DNA of 64,000 nucleotides from positions 2,170,001 through 2,234,000 of the forward strand of contig OY970313.1 in NCBI GenBank assembly GCA_963716445.1, in the 5' to 3' direction. Below are positions 16,819 to 23,782 of the stretch, one piece after another. Source of the stretch: JAAYBF01 sp963716445 (GTDB lineage Bacteria; Actinomycetota; Thermoleophilia; Solirubrobacterales; Thermoleophilaceae). The position numbers and the translations under genes were made by a program. The notes under the pieces were generated by a model, which did not search any database, was not told the DNA's origin, and saw only the letters and a program-made list of their open reading frames with translations. Numbering within the stretch: position 1 is the first letter of the stretch; each line of letters opens with the position of its first letter.

Positions 16819-17229
16819 ATGGCCCTACCGCCCGGCGGCCATGAGCCGGTCTACCTTACGGTCGACGACGTCCTTGAGCTCTTCGCCGCGATCATCGACG
16901 CCACACCCTCCGACGCCGCGAACCAGCTCCGCAACCGCGACGGACTTGAAGGCGCGGTCACGCGACCAGCGACCCACGCCCACTACCAAGACGCCGACCT
17001 CGCCCTCCAAGCAGCCGTCCTCGCACACGGCATCGCCGAGAGCCAACTCTTTATCGACGGCAACAAGCGCACCGCGCTCGTCGCGATGCTCACCTTCCTA
17101 GAGATCAACGGCATCCGTGTCCAAGCCACCGACCCCGAGCTCGCCGACTGGATCCTCAGCCTCAGCGCCGGCGCCACCCCAGACGACCTCGCCAAACGAA
17201 TCCGCGACGCTGCGACATCGATCCTATGA
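16819..17229 (+). CDS. Doc/Fic-fold toxin (death-on-curing type) with altered motif
   Basis: A 136-residue Doc-like protein. The start VYLTVDDVLELFAAII and the core FIDGNKRTALVAMLTFLE (residues 78-95) place it in the Fic/Doc fold. Doc kinases phosphorylate EF-Tu using the motif HxFx(D/A)(G/A)NKR. Here the motif position expected to be His is Gln76 (QLFIDGNKR), although the anion-binding D-G-N-K-R is intact. The frame is full length without stops and follows the antitoxin gene by 6 nt. It may be catalytically dead, slow, or use another residue (His69-like residues occur upstream in LAHGIAES). Confidence 0.8.
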   Translation: MALPPGGHEPVYLTVDDVLELFAAIIDATPSDAANQLRNRDGLEGAVTRPATHAHYQDADLALQAAVLAHGIAESQLFIDGNKRTALVAMLTFLEINGIRVQATDPELADWILSLSAGATPDDLAKRIRDAATSIL

Positions 17230-17269
17230 GCGGCGCGAGCATCGCCAACCCGGACCTAGCATCGGCTAC

Positions 17270-17404
17270 GTGGACGAGCCCGCTCGAGTAACCGTCAGCG
17301 GCGCTGTCAATGGTCGCTACCTCATCGCCGAGAAGCATCCAAGCGGCAAGTTGACCTCATTCCCGACACGTCGATCGACGCGATCCGGGAGCGCCAGGAA
17401 CTGA
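17270..17404 (+). pseudogene. probable frameshifted short protein remnant
   Basis: A GTG frame reads RVTVSGAVNGRYLIAEKHPSG. Just after it, a neighbouring frame continues IPDTSIDAIRERQEL. Together they resemble one short protein broken by an indel near 17350. Family uncertain. Confidence 0.3.
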
Positions 17405-17419
17405 GGCGATGGGTGCCAC

Positions 17420-17448
17420 GCTGTTCGCCAAGACCTTTGGCGAACAGC
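17420..17448 (+). terminator. hairpin downstream of toxin operon
   Basis: GCTGTTCGCCAAG and TTTGGCGAACAGC pair (12 Watson-Crick pairs plus one G-T) around a 3-nt loop. This is a good terminator candidate for the toxin-antitoxin transcript; there is no T-tract. Confidence 0.55.
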
Positions 17449-17520
17449 CCGCTGACCACGAGGGCTCGGCCCGTGATCGGCGGTCACGCCGCTCGCTCCA
17501 GACCGGCCCGATAGCCAATG

Positions 17521-17573
17521 GGACTGCAACGCCAGCCGCGGTCCCAAACCCCAACGAAACCCCCAGAATCCGC
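17521..17573 (+). repeat. element-end arm repeat, copy next to att core 2
   Basis: GGACTGCAAC, then GGTCCCAAACCC and GAATCCGCCGGC in the same order as in the copy at 22182. It lies 132 nt before the att core at 17653, against 133 nt for the other copy, so these look like homologous right-end arms of related elements. Confidence 0.45.
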
Positions 17574-17652
17574 CGGCGCCCCGCTACGGACCCAATGCCG
17601 AATTCGGCTCTGGAATGCGGGTTTGCGGCCCGAAAACACGTCTCGAGGGTCG

Positions 17653-17694
17653 CTGAAAATCGTGGTGTCGCCGGTTCGATTCCGGCCCTCGCCA
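17653..17694 (+). repeat. att core copy 2 (orphan tRNA-Phe 3' end)
   Basis: 42 nt starting CTGAAAATCGTGGTGTCG match the tRNA-Phe 3' end. The T-stem is changed on both sides (GCCGG/CCGGC instead of GGCGG/CCGCC), so pairing is kept. No 5' half of a tRNA precedes it. Confidence 0.75.
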
Positions 17695-18155
17695 TTTCTG
17701 GAAGTGCCTGCATACACGCGGGTTATGTGGGCTCCCGGGCTTCTGGTCGAGCCCCAGATGGAGGCCCGAAAAGTACTTGGAGTCCTATTCGAAGTCCTAA
17801 ACTTTGGGGCTGGAACCGCGAGAAAGGCGCCGACCGCCTTACTTCGATCCTTCCGCCAGATCTTCGATGGCGTGCGCACTGAAGCCCGCGCGGTGGCCGC
17901 GCGTCGGCGTCTTGGCTGTCCCGTCATCGCGATCCACGGCAAAGGGAACTCGTGCTCGTGGTCCGTGTAGTTCTCGTGCGGCACGTCTAGCAAGAGCGGC
18001 AAGATCTCGTTCTTGGTCGCTGCGTTCGCGATTCGGGCAGAAGCACTGGCCGCTTTCGCTGCTCGCGCGGCATAGACGAGGGCTCCGGCCGTTCCAAACG
18101 CAGCGACGACGGCGCCAGCGGCGGCAATCCAGTCTGGCATCGTCGCGTCGCACAT
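17695..18155 (-). pseudogene. truncated membrane-protein gene ending at the att junction
   Basis: From the ATG at 18155 the frame begins with a TM segment (WIAAAGAVVAAFGTAGALVY) and continues NEILPLLLDVPHENYTD in normal protein style. It then becomes Arg-rich and runs into the tRNA-derived repeat, where it can no longer be coding. The N-terminal part looks genuine and the rest lost, as expected at a recombination junction. No family recognised. Confidence 0.35.
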
Positions 18156-18203
18156 GACCACATGCTGTAGGGCGCTTCGGACAACCCTGGGGCGTCAGCC
18201 TAG

Positions 18204-19319
18204 CTAGTAGATGCGGTACCGGGCCGTGACCCACCCAGACTCGTTGAAGGTCCCGCCGACGCGACCGTCAAACAGCGAGTACCCGATTTGTGCGCCATAT
18301 TGGGCGTAATCAGGCTGCGGTGATGGTCTCTCATCGATGAAGTCCGACATGCGCACTCCGTGGCGGAAGAAGTTGTTCCTGAGACTGGCTGAACCCGGGA
18401 TGTACTCGACGTGAATAGCCTCGGTGGAGATGAGCGCCACCGAGTCGGTGACAACGCTGGGCTTAGCGTTGTCGGCGTAGAGGGAGCCCGTGATGACGAT
18501 TCCAGCAGAGCTCTCGCTTGGAGTTGCGAGGGCGAGTCGCGCATTGCGTGCGAAGGACCGGCGGTCCGGAGTTCCGTCCAATCGATAGACGAAGTCCGCA
18601 GCATTGTTGAAAAAGACGCGGACCATGACCTCGTCGCCCGGATGAACGAGAAGGGTATTCGACACGAACTCCGTCCGCTTCGGGAGGCTCGGCTCGTCGA
18701 TTATGTGCCGTGCCGCCACGAAGTACCGCTCGTCACCGGCCTTGGGGTTATTGCGATAGGCGTTGAAGCTGACGTATGGCGGACCTAGGCAGTTTTGCCC
18801 CTCGTCCACGCAAACGAAGGTCCGTCGCTTCGAGACGGTGCTTGCGATACGAAACGCGTCTCGTCTCTCGGCCTCCAAGTCGTGAGGGTTGAAGAGCTTC
18901 TCTACGAATGAGGGCGAAGCCCAAAGGAGAAGCCCGCAGACCGCTATTGCAAGTGCCGCGAACGTTGCGTTGACCGACCGCCTACGTAGGAACATGCGGT
19001 CCAGGGCTCCGTGAAGCGCGTAGAGCGCTGGCAGGAGAAGACCAACGAACATCACGCGGGTGAGCAGCGTGGTCGAGTGCCCCTTGCCTACGGCGATGAG
19101 CGCGGCCCCGATCCCTAGTACGGCCATGGACAAGACCGCTGCAGACCAGATGCGCGAGATGTCCCTGTCCGCCGGCTTGAGCAGGCCGAGGGAAACGCTC
19201 GCGCCCAGCGAGGTGGCTATCGCTGTGGCGACACCTAGGTACAGCGATACGTCGGGGGAGGAGTCTGGGGCCACGGAACGGCGAGGGTAAGTGCACTCGT
19301 AGACGGAAGGGCACTGCAC
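18204..19319 (-). CDS. membrane protein with C-terminal extracytoplasmic beta domain
   Basis: A 371-residue protein. The N-terminal 150 residues contain about four hydrophobic helices (LGVATAIATSLGASVSLGLL; AAVLSMAVLGIGAALIAV; VMFVGLLLPALYALHGAL; FAALAIAVCGLLLWA). The remainder is an extracytoplasmic domain with LLVHPGDEVMVRVFFNN, then ADNAKPSVVTDSVALIS and VEYIPGSASL, reminiscent of DUF11-like or other Ig-fold surface domains. The same order of motifs recurs in the C-terminus of the protein encoded at 20458-22062. The start is GTG at 19319; later starts are possible. Function unknown. Confidence 0.6.
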   Translation of the reverse strand: MQCPSVYECTYPRRSVAPDSSPDVSLYLGVATAIATSLGASVSLGLLKPADRDISRIWSAAVLSMAVLGIGAALIAVGKGHSTTLLTRVMFVGLLLPALYALHGALDRMFLRRRSVNATFAALAIAVCGLLLWASPSFVEKLFNPHDLEAERRDAFRIASTVSKRRTFVCVDEGQNCLGPPYVSFNAYRNNPKAGDERYFVAARHIIDEPSLPKRTEFVSNTLLVHPGDEVMVRVFFNNAADFVYRLDGTPDRRSFARNARLALATPSESSAGIVITGSLYADNAKPSVVTDSVALISTEAIHVEYIPGSASLRNNFFRHGVRMSDFIDERPSPQPDYAQYGAQIGYSLFDGRVGGTFNESGWVTARYRIY

Positions 19320-19349
19320 CGGCCCTTCGTCAGCGCTTTACTGCTCGGC

Positions 19350-19475
19350 GTGGCGAAGAAAGACGACTGGCGCGACTACGCGGACTACATCGTCGAGAAG
19401 CTAACACCCAGCCCAACGCGATCCGCCCGAGCGCGGTGCCTTGCATATACGCTACGAGGACAGTGCGTGGGCTAA
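19350..19475 (+). CDS. possible short ORF (41 aa), likely remnant
   Basis: A GTG frame begins AKKDDWRDYADYIVEKL, which looks like a genuine protein N-terminus, then degenerates into an Arg-rich tail. It may be the start of a truncated gene. The rest of the 187-nt gap 19320-19506 shows nothing. Confidence 0.2.
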   Translation: MAKKDDWRDYADYIVEKLTPSPTRSARARCLAYTLRGQCVG

Positions 19476-19506
19476 ACCAGCTTACGACCCACTCGCAGAC
19501 CCAGTG

Positions 19507-19719
19507 TCAGCGCGCGAGCCTGTCGAGGATTGCGCGGTCGTCCTCGATCATCTGGCGTAGACGATCGCGGAAGGCCTTGTCTTTGCGACGATCCTTGATT
19601 AGCAGATCGATCGCCTCTCGCACGGTGTCCGACACGGGCTTCGAGTCGGCTCGTGCGACCGCCTCAAGCTCGGCAGCCTTGTCGGCTGGGAGCCGGAGAG
19701 TCATCGCCTTGGTCTCCAC
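19507..19719 (-). CDS. ribbon-helix-helix antitoxin-like protein
   Basis: A 70-residue protein starting at GTG 19719, chosen because AAGGAGG lies 7 nt upstream, a near-perfect ribosome-binding site. The sequence ETKAMTLRLPADKAAELEAV followed by PVSDTVREAIDLLI is a typical MetJ/Arc/CopG ribbon-helix-helix DNA-binding domain with a basic helical tail (KDRRKDKAFRDRLRQMI). Such proteins are often antitoxins. The neighbouring gene on the opposite strand is a frameshifted doc toxin starting about 100 nt away. The divergent layout is unusual for a toxin-antitoxin pair, so partnership is only a guess. Confidence 0.7.
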   Translation of the reverse strand: METKAMTLRLPADKAAELEAVARADSKPVSDTVREAIDLLIKDRRKDKAFRDRLRQMIEDDRAILDRLAR

Positions 19720-19817
19720 GCGCTGCCTCCTTGTCGAAATCAACCTGCCCTGAGGACGTCCCGGTATCACGGTGTCAAGATCTCACGATAGCACTGTATC
19801 GGTCGTCGCGCTCGACG

Positions 19818-20194
19818 GTGGCTGACTACTTGCTGATCGCCGAGGCAATCCTCGACATCGACGCCGACCGTCTCAAGCGCACGGCGAACTTGGCGCTGGT
19901 CGAATCGGCGTTGCGGCGCCGTGCGCAGGCTTCGGCGATCACGATCTCCATCCCGAGGCAGCGACGAAAGCCGCGATCCTCTGCTCACGCCTCATTCGAA
20001 ACCACCCGCTTCCCGACGGCAACAAGCGCATCGCCTACATCTGCATGCGCGAGTTCATCGCCCGTAACGACCTCTACTGGCAGCGGCCATCTGACGATGA
20101 AGCAGCCGAGATAGTCGAACGCCTCGCCAGCCGCGAGATCAGCGAGCACGAGTTCGTCGCCTGGATAGCCCGCCGCATTACCCAGCGCCCCTGA
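19818..20194 (+). pseudogene. frameshifted Doc-type toxin
   Basis: From GTG 19818 the first frame reads ADYLLIAEAILDIDADRLKR up to LVESAL. After a 1-nt deletion near 19915 the frame two positions over continues AAPCAGFGDHDLHPEAATK, RNHPLPDGNKRIAYICMREF and on to a stop at 20194. Joined, they form a normal Doc protein of about 125 residues with the catalytic motif HPLPDGNKR, here with the expected His. As it stands no active toxin can be made. Confidence 0.7.
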
Positions 20195-20283
20195 CGACCC
20201 ACCGGCATCGCGGCAAGAGTAGGCCGCCTCCGCTCGGACTCCATCTCGCCACGCGCAATGGGACTCCAACCCTCGCCCGGATA

Positions 20284-20356
20284 TGGCGAGAGGCGGACTC
20301 GAACCGCCGACAGCACGATTGCCCTATCGGACTTGCGCCGGTATCCGCTTCTCGCC
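20284..20356 (-). other. tRNA-shaped 73-nt sequence with tRNA-Phe-like 3' half
   Basis: On the minus strand, acceptor GGCGAGA/TCTCGCC and T arm GGCGG-TTCGAGT-CCGCC pair perfectly and the discriminator is A, giving 73 nt exactly as in the tRNA-Phe at 9094. From ATCGTG onwards it nearly copies that tRNA's 3' end. The 5' middle (CGGATACC...AAGTCCG) can form a D-like arm, but no canonical anticodon arm folds. This may be a decayed tRNA, a recombinant att site in inverted orientation, or a tRNA-like RNA. The surrounding gap 20195-20457 has no gene. Confidence 0.5.
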
Positions 20357-20457
20357 AACCCGTCGCCGCTCCCAGCAGACGCGGGGCGCAAGACGTAGGG
20401 CTGGTTCTAAGTGATCAGCGACGGTCTTAGAATCGCATAGGCCGAACCAGGAATCCT

Positions 20458-22062
20458 GTGTACCGTTACTTTTGCAGCGAGTTCGCCCTGCGTAGGCCTT
20501 CCATGGAGAGTTCCTCGATCGACACCTCCCAGTTGACGCCTGATGTCGGAATCGCCCTTGAGCTCCTCAGGCTTGCTGACATGGAGGGATGGGGTGACTC
20601 GACGGCTGGCCTCTTCCACCCCATCCCGTGGATCTACATTGAGGACGCCGAGCGACTGGCCGCCGTCCAGGCGTGGCTCTCGACCCGCGCCACCGACGAG
20701 CCGTCGTACGTCCAAGCCGCCGTCGCCAACTTCAAGCGCGTTATCGAGGACCTTCTCCTTGTACTCCATCATCACATGGAGGTGCGCGGCAGTCAGTACT
20801 GGGTGGTGAAGTGGTATCACCTTACCCACGGTCGCCCAGGTCATCAGCGAGACGTCGATGAGTATCGGGCACACGTCGCGTTGATCTGGAATCTGGGCGC
20901 CGAGCTGACGCGGGCGCTGAACCTCATCCTGGACCGCGTCCGAACGGCCAACTCTGCGGCAGTGGGATCAATGGGTACCGCGGTGATCGCCGCGGGTCCC
21001 GAGCACCGTCTAGTCGAATCCCCCGCATACTCGTCGGCCGAGGCAGACGTTCCACAGCCTTATCCGGGCCTGCGCGCGTTTCCTAGGACCCTGCCCAATC
21101 GCGCTGACGGCAGCTTTGGCGTGGGACGGGCGAGTGATGCGCCAACGGTCCCGGAGATCGAGCGGTGGATCTCGGTGCTAGAGCTCGCGCACGGCGCGGG
21201 GAACGGCCCGCCCCCGGTGACAGACCAGCCGCCATTCTCTCTCGAGCGATCCATTGCGGAGCCTAAGGATGCCGGGCCCGTGGACGTGCCACTGCCCGTG
21301 TTCCTTGGAATCGGAGCACTGTCCACGGTGAGTTCGGTGATCGCCATCGCTAACGAGGCCAGCTGGGTGATCGGCGCAGTAATGAGTGCGGTCACCTGCT
21401 TTGTCCTGCTACGTCACCACGCGTGGGCTCCCAACGTCAGGCCGTGGGCGTGGGCGGTTATCGCCTTGATGGCCGTCTGCGGGGGGCTGGCCGGACGCTT
21501 CGTCTCGACTGCCCTCGAGGGGAACGGATCGACCCAACGACCGTCGACGCAGAGCGTCGAACGCAATGCCTCTCGATCTCTGACCGGGGGTGCCGGCCAG
21601 CTCGAGGGCGGAGATATCCTTCGCGCACGTCCCGTGGGCACAAAGCTGTATGGCGACCCCACCGCAATGTCTCCGGGCGGAGCCGCCGAGGCGAAGGTCC
21701 GCCTCTCGAACGTCGGCCCAGATGCGCTAATCGGCATACGGCTGCGAGCGCGAGTGTCCAACCTAGCCGACACCGCCGCCTCCGTTGAGGTCACCGCGTC
21801 TTCCAGCAACGCCAACCCACCACAAACCTCAGATACTGTCGCGCTCCAGTTCGGTGCCGAGACCGCGTGCGTGCGCCTGGTCTCCGACTCCGTGCGTCTG
21901 CTCGATGCACATAGTGCACCACTGCGCAGTCTCCCGAACTCGTTGGAGGGGACCGGCGTCACATTCGGAACCTTGGACGTCGGACATGGGAAGAAGAGGT
22001 TTGTCAGCTTCCTCGTCCGCGCCGTGCGGCCCGGACCCGATGGTCTGTGCAGGGCGCCTTGA
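20458..22062 (+). CDS. large membrane protein with N-terminal helical and C-terminal beta domains
   Basis: A 534-residue protein. Residues 1-165 are helical and probably cytosolic (PDVGIALELLRLADMEGWGD; VIEDLLLVLHHHMEVRG). A linker leads to about three TM segments near 280-355 (LGIGALSTVSSVIAIA; VIGAVMSAVTCFVLL; AWAVIALMAVCGGLAG). The C-terminal 150 residues form an extracytoplasmic domain (SPGGAAEAKVRLSNVGPDAL; SSNANPPQTSDTVALQF; FVSFLVRAVRPG) related to that of the protein encoded at 18204-19319. The start is GTG at 20458 with AGGA 5 nt upstream; ATG at 20503 is an alternative. Function unknown; the layout suggests signalling between cytosol and surface (inference). Confidence 0.6.
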   Translation: MYRYFCSEFALRRPSMESSSIDTSQLTPDVGIALELLRLADMEGWGDSTAGLFHPIPWIYIEDAERLAAVQAWLSTRATDEPSYVQAAVANFKRVIEDLLLVLHHHMEVRGSQYWVVKWYHLTHGRPGHQRDVDEYRAHVALIWNLGAELTRALNLILDRVRTANSAAVGSMGTAVIAAGPEHRLVESPAYSSAEADVPQPYPGLRAFPRTLPNRADGSFGVGRASDAPTVPEIERWISVLELAHGAGNGPPPVTDQPPFSLERSIAEPKDAGPVDVPLPVFLGIGALSTVSSVIAIANEASWVIGAVMSAVTCFVLLRHHAWAPNVRPWAWAVIALMAVCGGLAGRFVSTALEGNGSTQRPSTQSVERNASRSLTGGAGQLEGGDILRARPVGTKLYGDPTAMSPGGAAEAKVRLSNVGPDALIGIRLRARVSNLADTAASVEVTASSSNANPPQTSDTVALQFGAETACVRLVSDSVRLLDAHSAPLRSLPNSLEGTGVTFGTLDVGHGKKRFVSFLVRAVRPGPDGLCRAP

Positions 22063-22181
22063 ATAGGAGAGCCCGTAGCGCTAGCTGGAAGCTCGCTGAT
22101 CGCCAGCGAAGGGCTGTACACGAGGCCCGACCCGCCACCTGGGCGCCGCCGCCCAACGCTGCGGCCGGCCATTCGGCATTA

Positions 22182-22228
22182 GGACTCCAACCGCCCCCGG
22201 AGTCCCAAACCCTCGCGAATCCGCCGGC
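22182..22228 (+). repeat. element-end arm repeat, copy next to att core 3
   Basis: GGACTCCAAC, AGTCCCAAACCC and GAATCCGCCGGC repeat the elements seen from 17521, again about 133 nt before the att core. A shorter version (CAATGGGACTCCAACC) precedes the tRNA-shaped sequence at 20256-20271. Confidence 0.45.
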
Positions 22229-22314
22229 ATCCACACGTACGGCGCCCCCGATGCATCACCAGAACTCCGCCTTCTAGAGCCCAGCTCGCCTCCCACAAGC
22301 CCCTCTCCGTCTCG

Positions 22315-22356
22315 CTGAAAATCGTGGTGTCGCCGGTTCGAGTCCGGCTCTCGCCA
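22315..22356 (+). repeat. att core copy 3 (orphan tRNA-Phe 3' end, outer right end)
   Basis: 42 nt starting CTGAAAATCGTGGTGTCG and ending CTCGCCA, most similar to copy 2 (same GCCGG T-stem half). It marks the right boundary of the accessory region; chromosomal-type genes resume beyond it. Confidence 0.75.
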
Positions 22357-22394
22357 TACGGTCTTTCGGCTGCAAATCGAGGGGAAGCTGCGCG

Positions 22395-22417
22395 GCCAAT
22401 GGTGCGGTTCCATTGGC
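22395..22417. terminator. small hairpin after att core 3
   Basis: GCCAATGG and CCATTGGC pair around a 7-nt loop, 14 nt beyond the 3' end of the leftward nucleotidyltransferase pseudogene. A terminator or residual element structure is possible. Confidence 0.35.
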
Positions 22418-22430
22418 GAGGTCGCCACGC

Positions 22431-22746
22431 TCAGGCCTCGGCAAGGACGCGGCCCTCTCGAAGCGCCTCGTTGATGAGCGTGCCCGGAACGTCGCGCCAC
22501 TCCTCGACGTTGTCCTCGCTGACGACGATCAGATCGACCGGGACGCCCAGCCCGCGCAGCGAGCGGCGGAGGCGGACGAACTCGGCGTTTCGATCATCGA
22601 CCTTTCGCTCAATGACCAAGAGGTCGAGGTCACTGTCCGGCCGTGCCGCGCCCTGCGTGCGAGCCGAAGAGCACGACTTTCGCCGGCCCACTCGCGGCCT
22701 CGATCAGACGCTCGCCCGCACTCTTGATCAGCTCCTCGGAAACCAC
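22431..22746 (-). pseudogene. frameshifted MNT-type nucleotidyltransferase
   Basis: The first frame, from GTG 22746, reads SEELIKSAGERLIEAASG and VVLFGSHA, the start of a minimal nucleotidyltransferase (MNT/KNTase) domain, then hits a stop. The next frame continues ARPDSDLDLLVIERKV and VPVDLIVVSEDNVEEW. A 2-nt deletion at about 22660 inside the GSxARG...SDxDL active-site motif explains the break. MNT proteins act as antitoxins of HEPN toxins; no HEPN partner is visible here. Confidence 0.65.
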
Positions 22747-22933
22747 GGCGACAACGGTACCTGGCCATCTGGGATCAGGGCCAGCCTGCCGAACGCCGGG
22801 TGTCGCGGTGTCGGCGACTGTTGGCTCGTGGGCAGTGCGCGCGACCAAGTGTGTGGTCCGTCGCTGCTCCTCACTGCCTGAGCCGACGGTGGCAGGTGCC
22901 TGACGGTCGGACATCGGTGGGTGATGGAAGGCT

Positions 22934-23782
22934 GTGAGCGTGACCGCCGCCCTGTCCGCCCGTGGCCTCTCGAAGCGCTACGGCAGGACGACCGCGCTCG
23001 ACGCCGTCGATCTCGAGGTCGCGGCGGGAGAGCTCGTGGGCCTGCTCGGGCCGAATGGGGCGGGTAAGTCGACGCTGGTGAAGATCGCCTGTGGGCTGGT
23101 TCGGCCGACGGCGGGGAAGGCGCACGTCGCCGGCGCGCCGGCCGGGAGCCGGGTGGCGCGGGCGTCGACGGGGTACCTCGCTGAGCTGTTTCGCTTCCCT
23201 GGCTGGGCTCGGGCCGAGGAGGTGCTCGCGCTGCATCAGCGGCTGGCCCGCTCCGACGGCGGGGCGGCGGAGCGCGAGGCGCTGCTGGCGCGGGTCGGGC
23301 TCGCGGGCGAGGGCGGGCGCCGGGTGGAGACGATGAGCAAGGGCATGCAGCAGCGGTTGGGCATCGCCCAGGCACTGATCGGCGCCCCGCGGCTCGTGCT
23401 GCTCGACGAGCCGACGAGCGCACTCGACCCCGGCGGCCGGCGCACGGTGCGGGACCTGCTCGTCGGGCTGCGCGAGCAAGGCGTCGGCGTGCTGCTGAAC
23501 TCGCACCTGCTCAGCGAGATCGAGCTGGTCTGCGACCGGGTCGTGATCATCGACGGCGGCCGGGTGGTGACCGAGGGGCGGCCGCGGGACCTGACTGCGC
23601 CCGGCGGCGTCGAGGTCGAGACCTCCGACGGCCTGCGCCGGCTTCCCGACGCGCGCCGCGAGGACGTCCCGCGGATCGTCCGCGAGCTCGTGGCCGGTGG
23701 CGCCGAGGTCTACGGGGTCCGCGTGGTGAACGGCACGCTCGAGGATGCCTATCTCGCCGCCGTGGTGGGGCGCGACGGATGA
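22934..23782 (+). CDS. ABC transporter ATP-binding protein (ABC-2 exporter type)
   Basis: A 282-residue ATPase. Walker A is GPNGAGKST (Lys45), the signature region is TMSKGMQQRLGIAQAL, Walker B is LVLLDEPTSALDP and the switch His lies in LNSHLLSEIE. The C-terminal extension is typical of drug or nitrous-oxide-type ABC-2 exporters. It overlaps the permease gene by 4 nt, so the two form one operon. The start is GTG at 22934; GTG 22940 has better spacing from GGAAGG and is an alternative. Substrate unknown; with a PKS cluster starting about 2 kb further on, export of the polyketide is conceivable but unproven. Confidence 0.9.
   Translation: MSVTAALSARGLSKRYGRTTALDAVDLEVAAGELVGLLGPNGAGKSTLVKIACGLVRPTAGKAHVAGAPAGSRVARASTGYLAELFRFPGWARAEEVLALHQRLARSDGGAAEREALLARVGLAGEGGRRVETMSKGMQQRLGIAQALIGAPRLVLLDEPTSALDPGGRRTVRDLLVGLREQGVGVLLNSHLLSEIELVCDRVVIIDGGRVVTEGRPRDLTAPGGVEVETSDGLRRLPDARREDVPRIVRELVAGGAEVYGVRVVNGTLEDAYLAAVVGRDG

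Larger units (their letters stand above)
9167..17694. mobile_element. putative integrative element 1 at tRNA-Phe
   Basis: The segment between att core copies 1 and 2 contains a tyrosine recombinase gene, a toxin-antitoxin pair, several accessory genes of unknown function and fragments of a conjugation coupling protein and a carbamoyltransferase. The 185 nt between the tRNA and the first gene (9167-9351) contain nothing I can identify. Boundaries are inferred from the repeated tRNA 3' ends. Confidence 0.7.
17695..22356. mobile_element. putative integrative element 2 (integrase not seen)
   Basis: The segment between att core copies 2 and 3 contains two membrane proteins with related C-terminal domains, a ribbon-helix-helix antitoxin gene, a broken doc gene and a tRNA-shaped sequence. 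No recombinase is visible, so it may have moved with help from element 1 or be a deletion derivative. Confidence 0.55.

Noticed and set aside
17484..17694. The minus-strand tail reading NRTGDTTIF as protein
   Set aside because: It is the antisense of the tRNA-derived att core, not a coding sequence.
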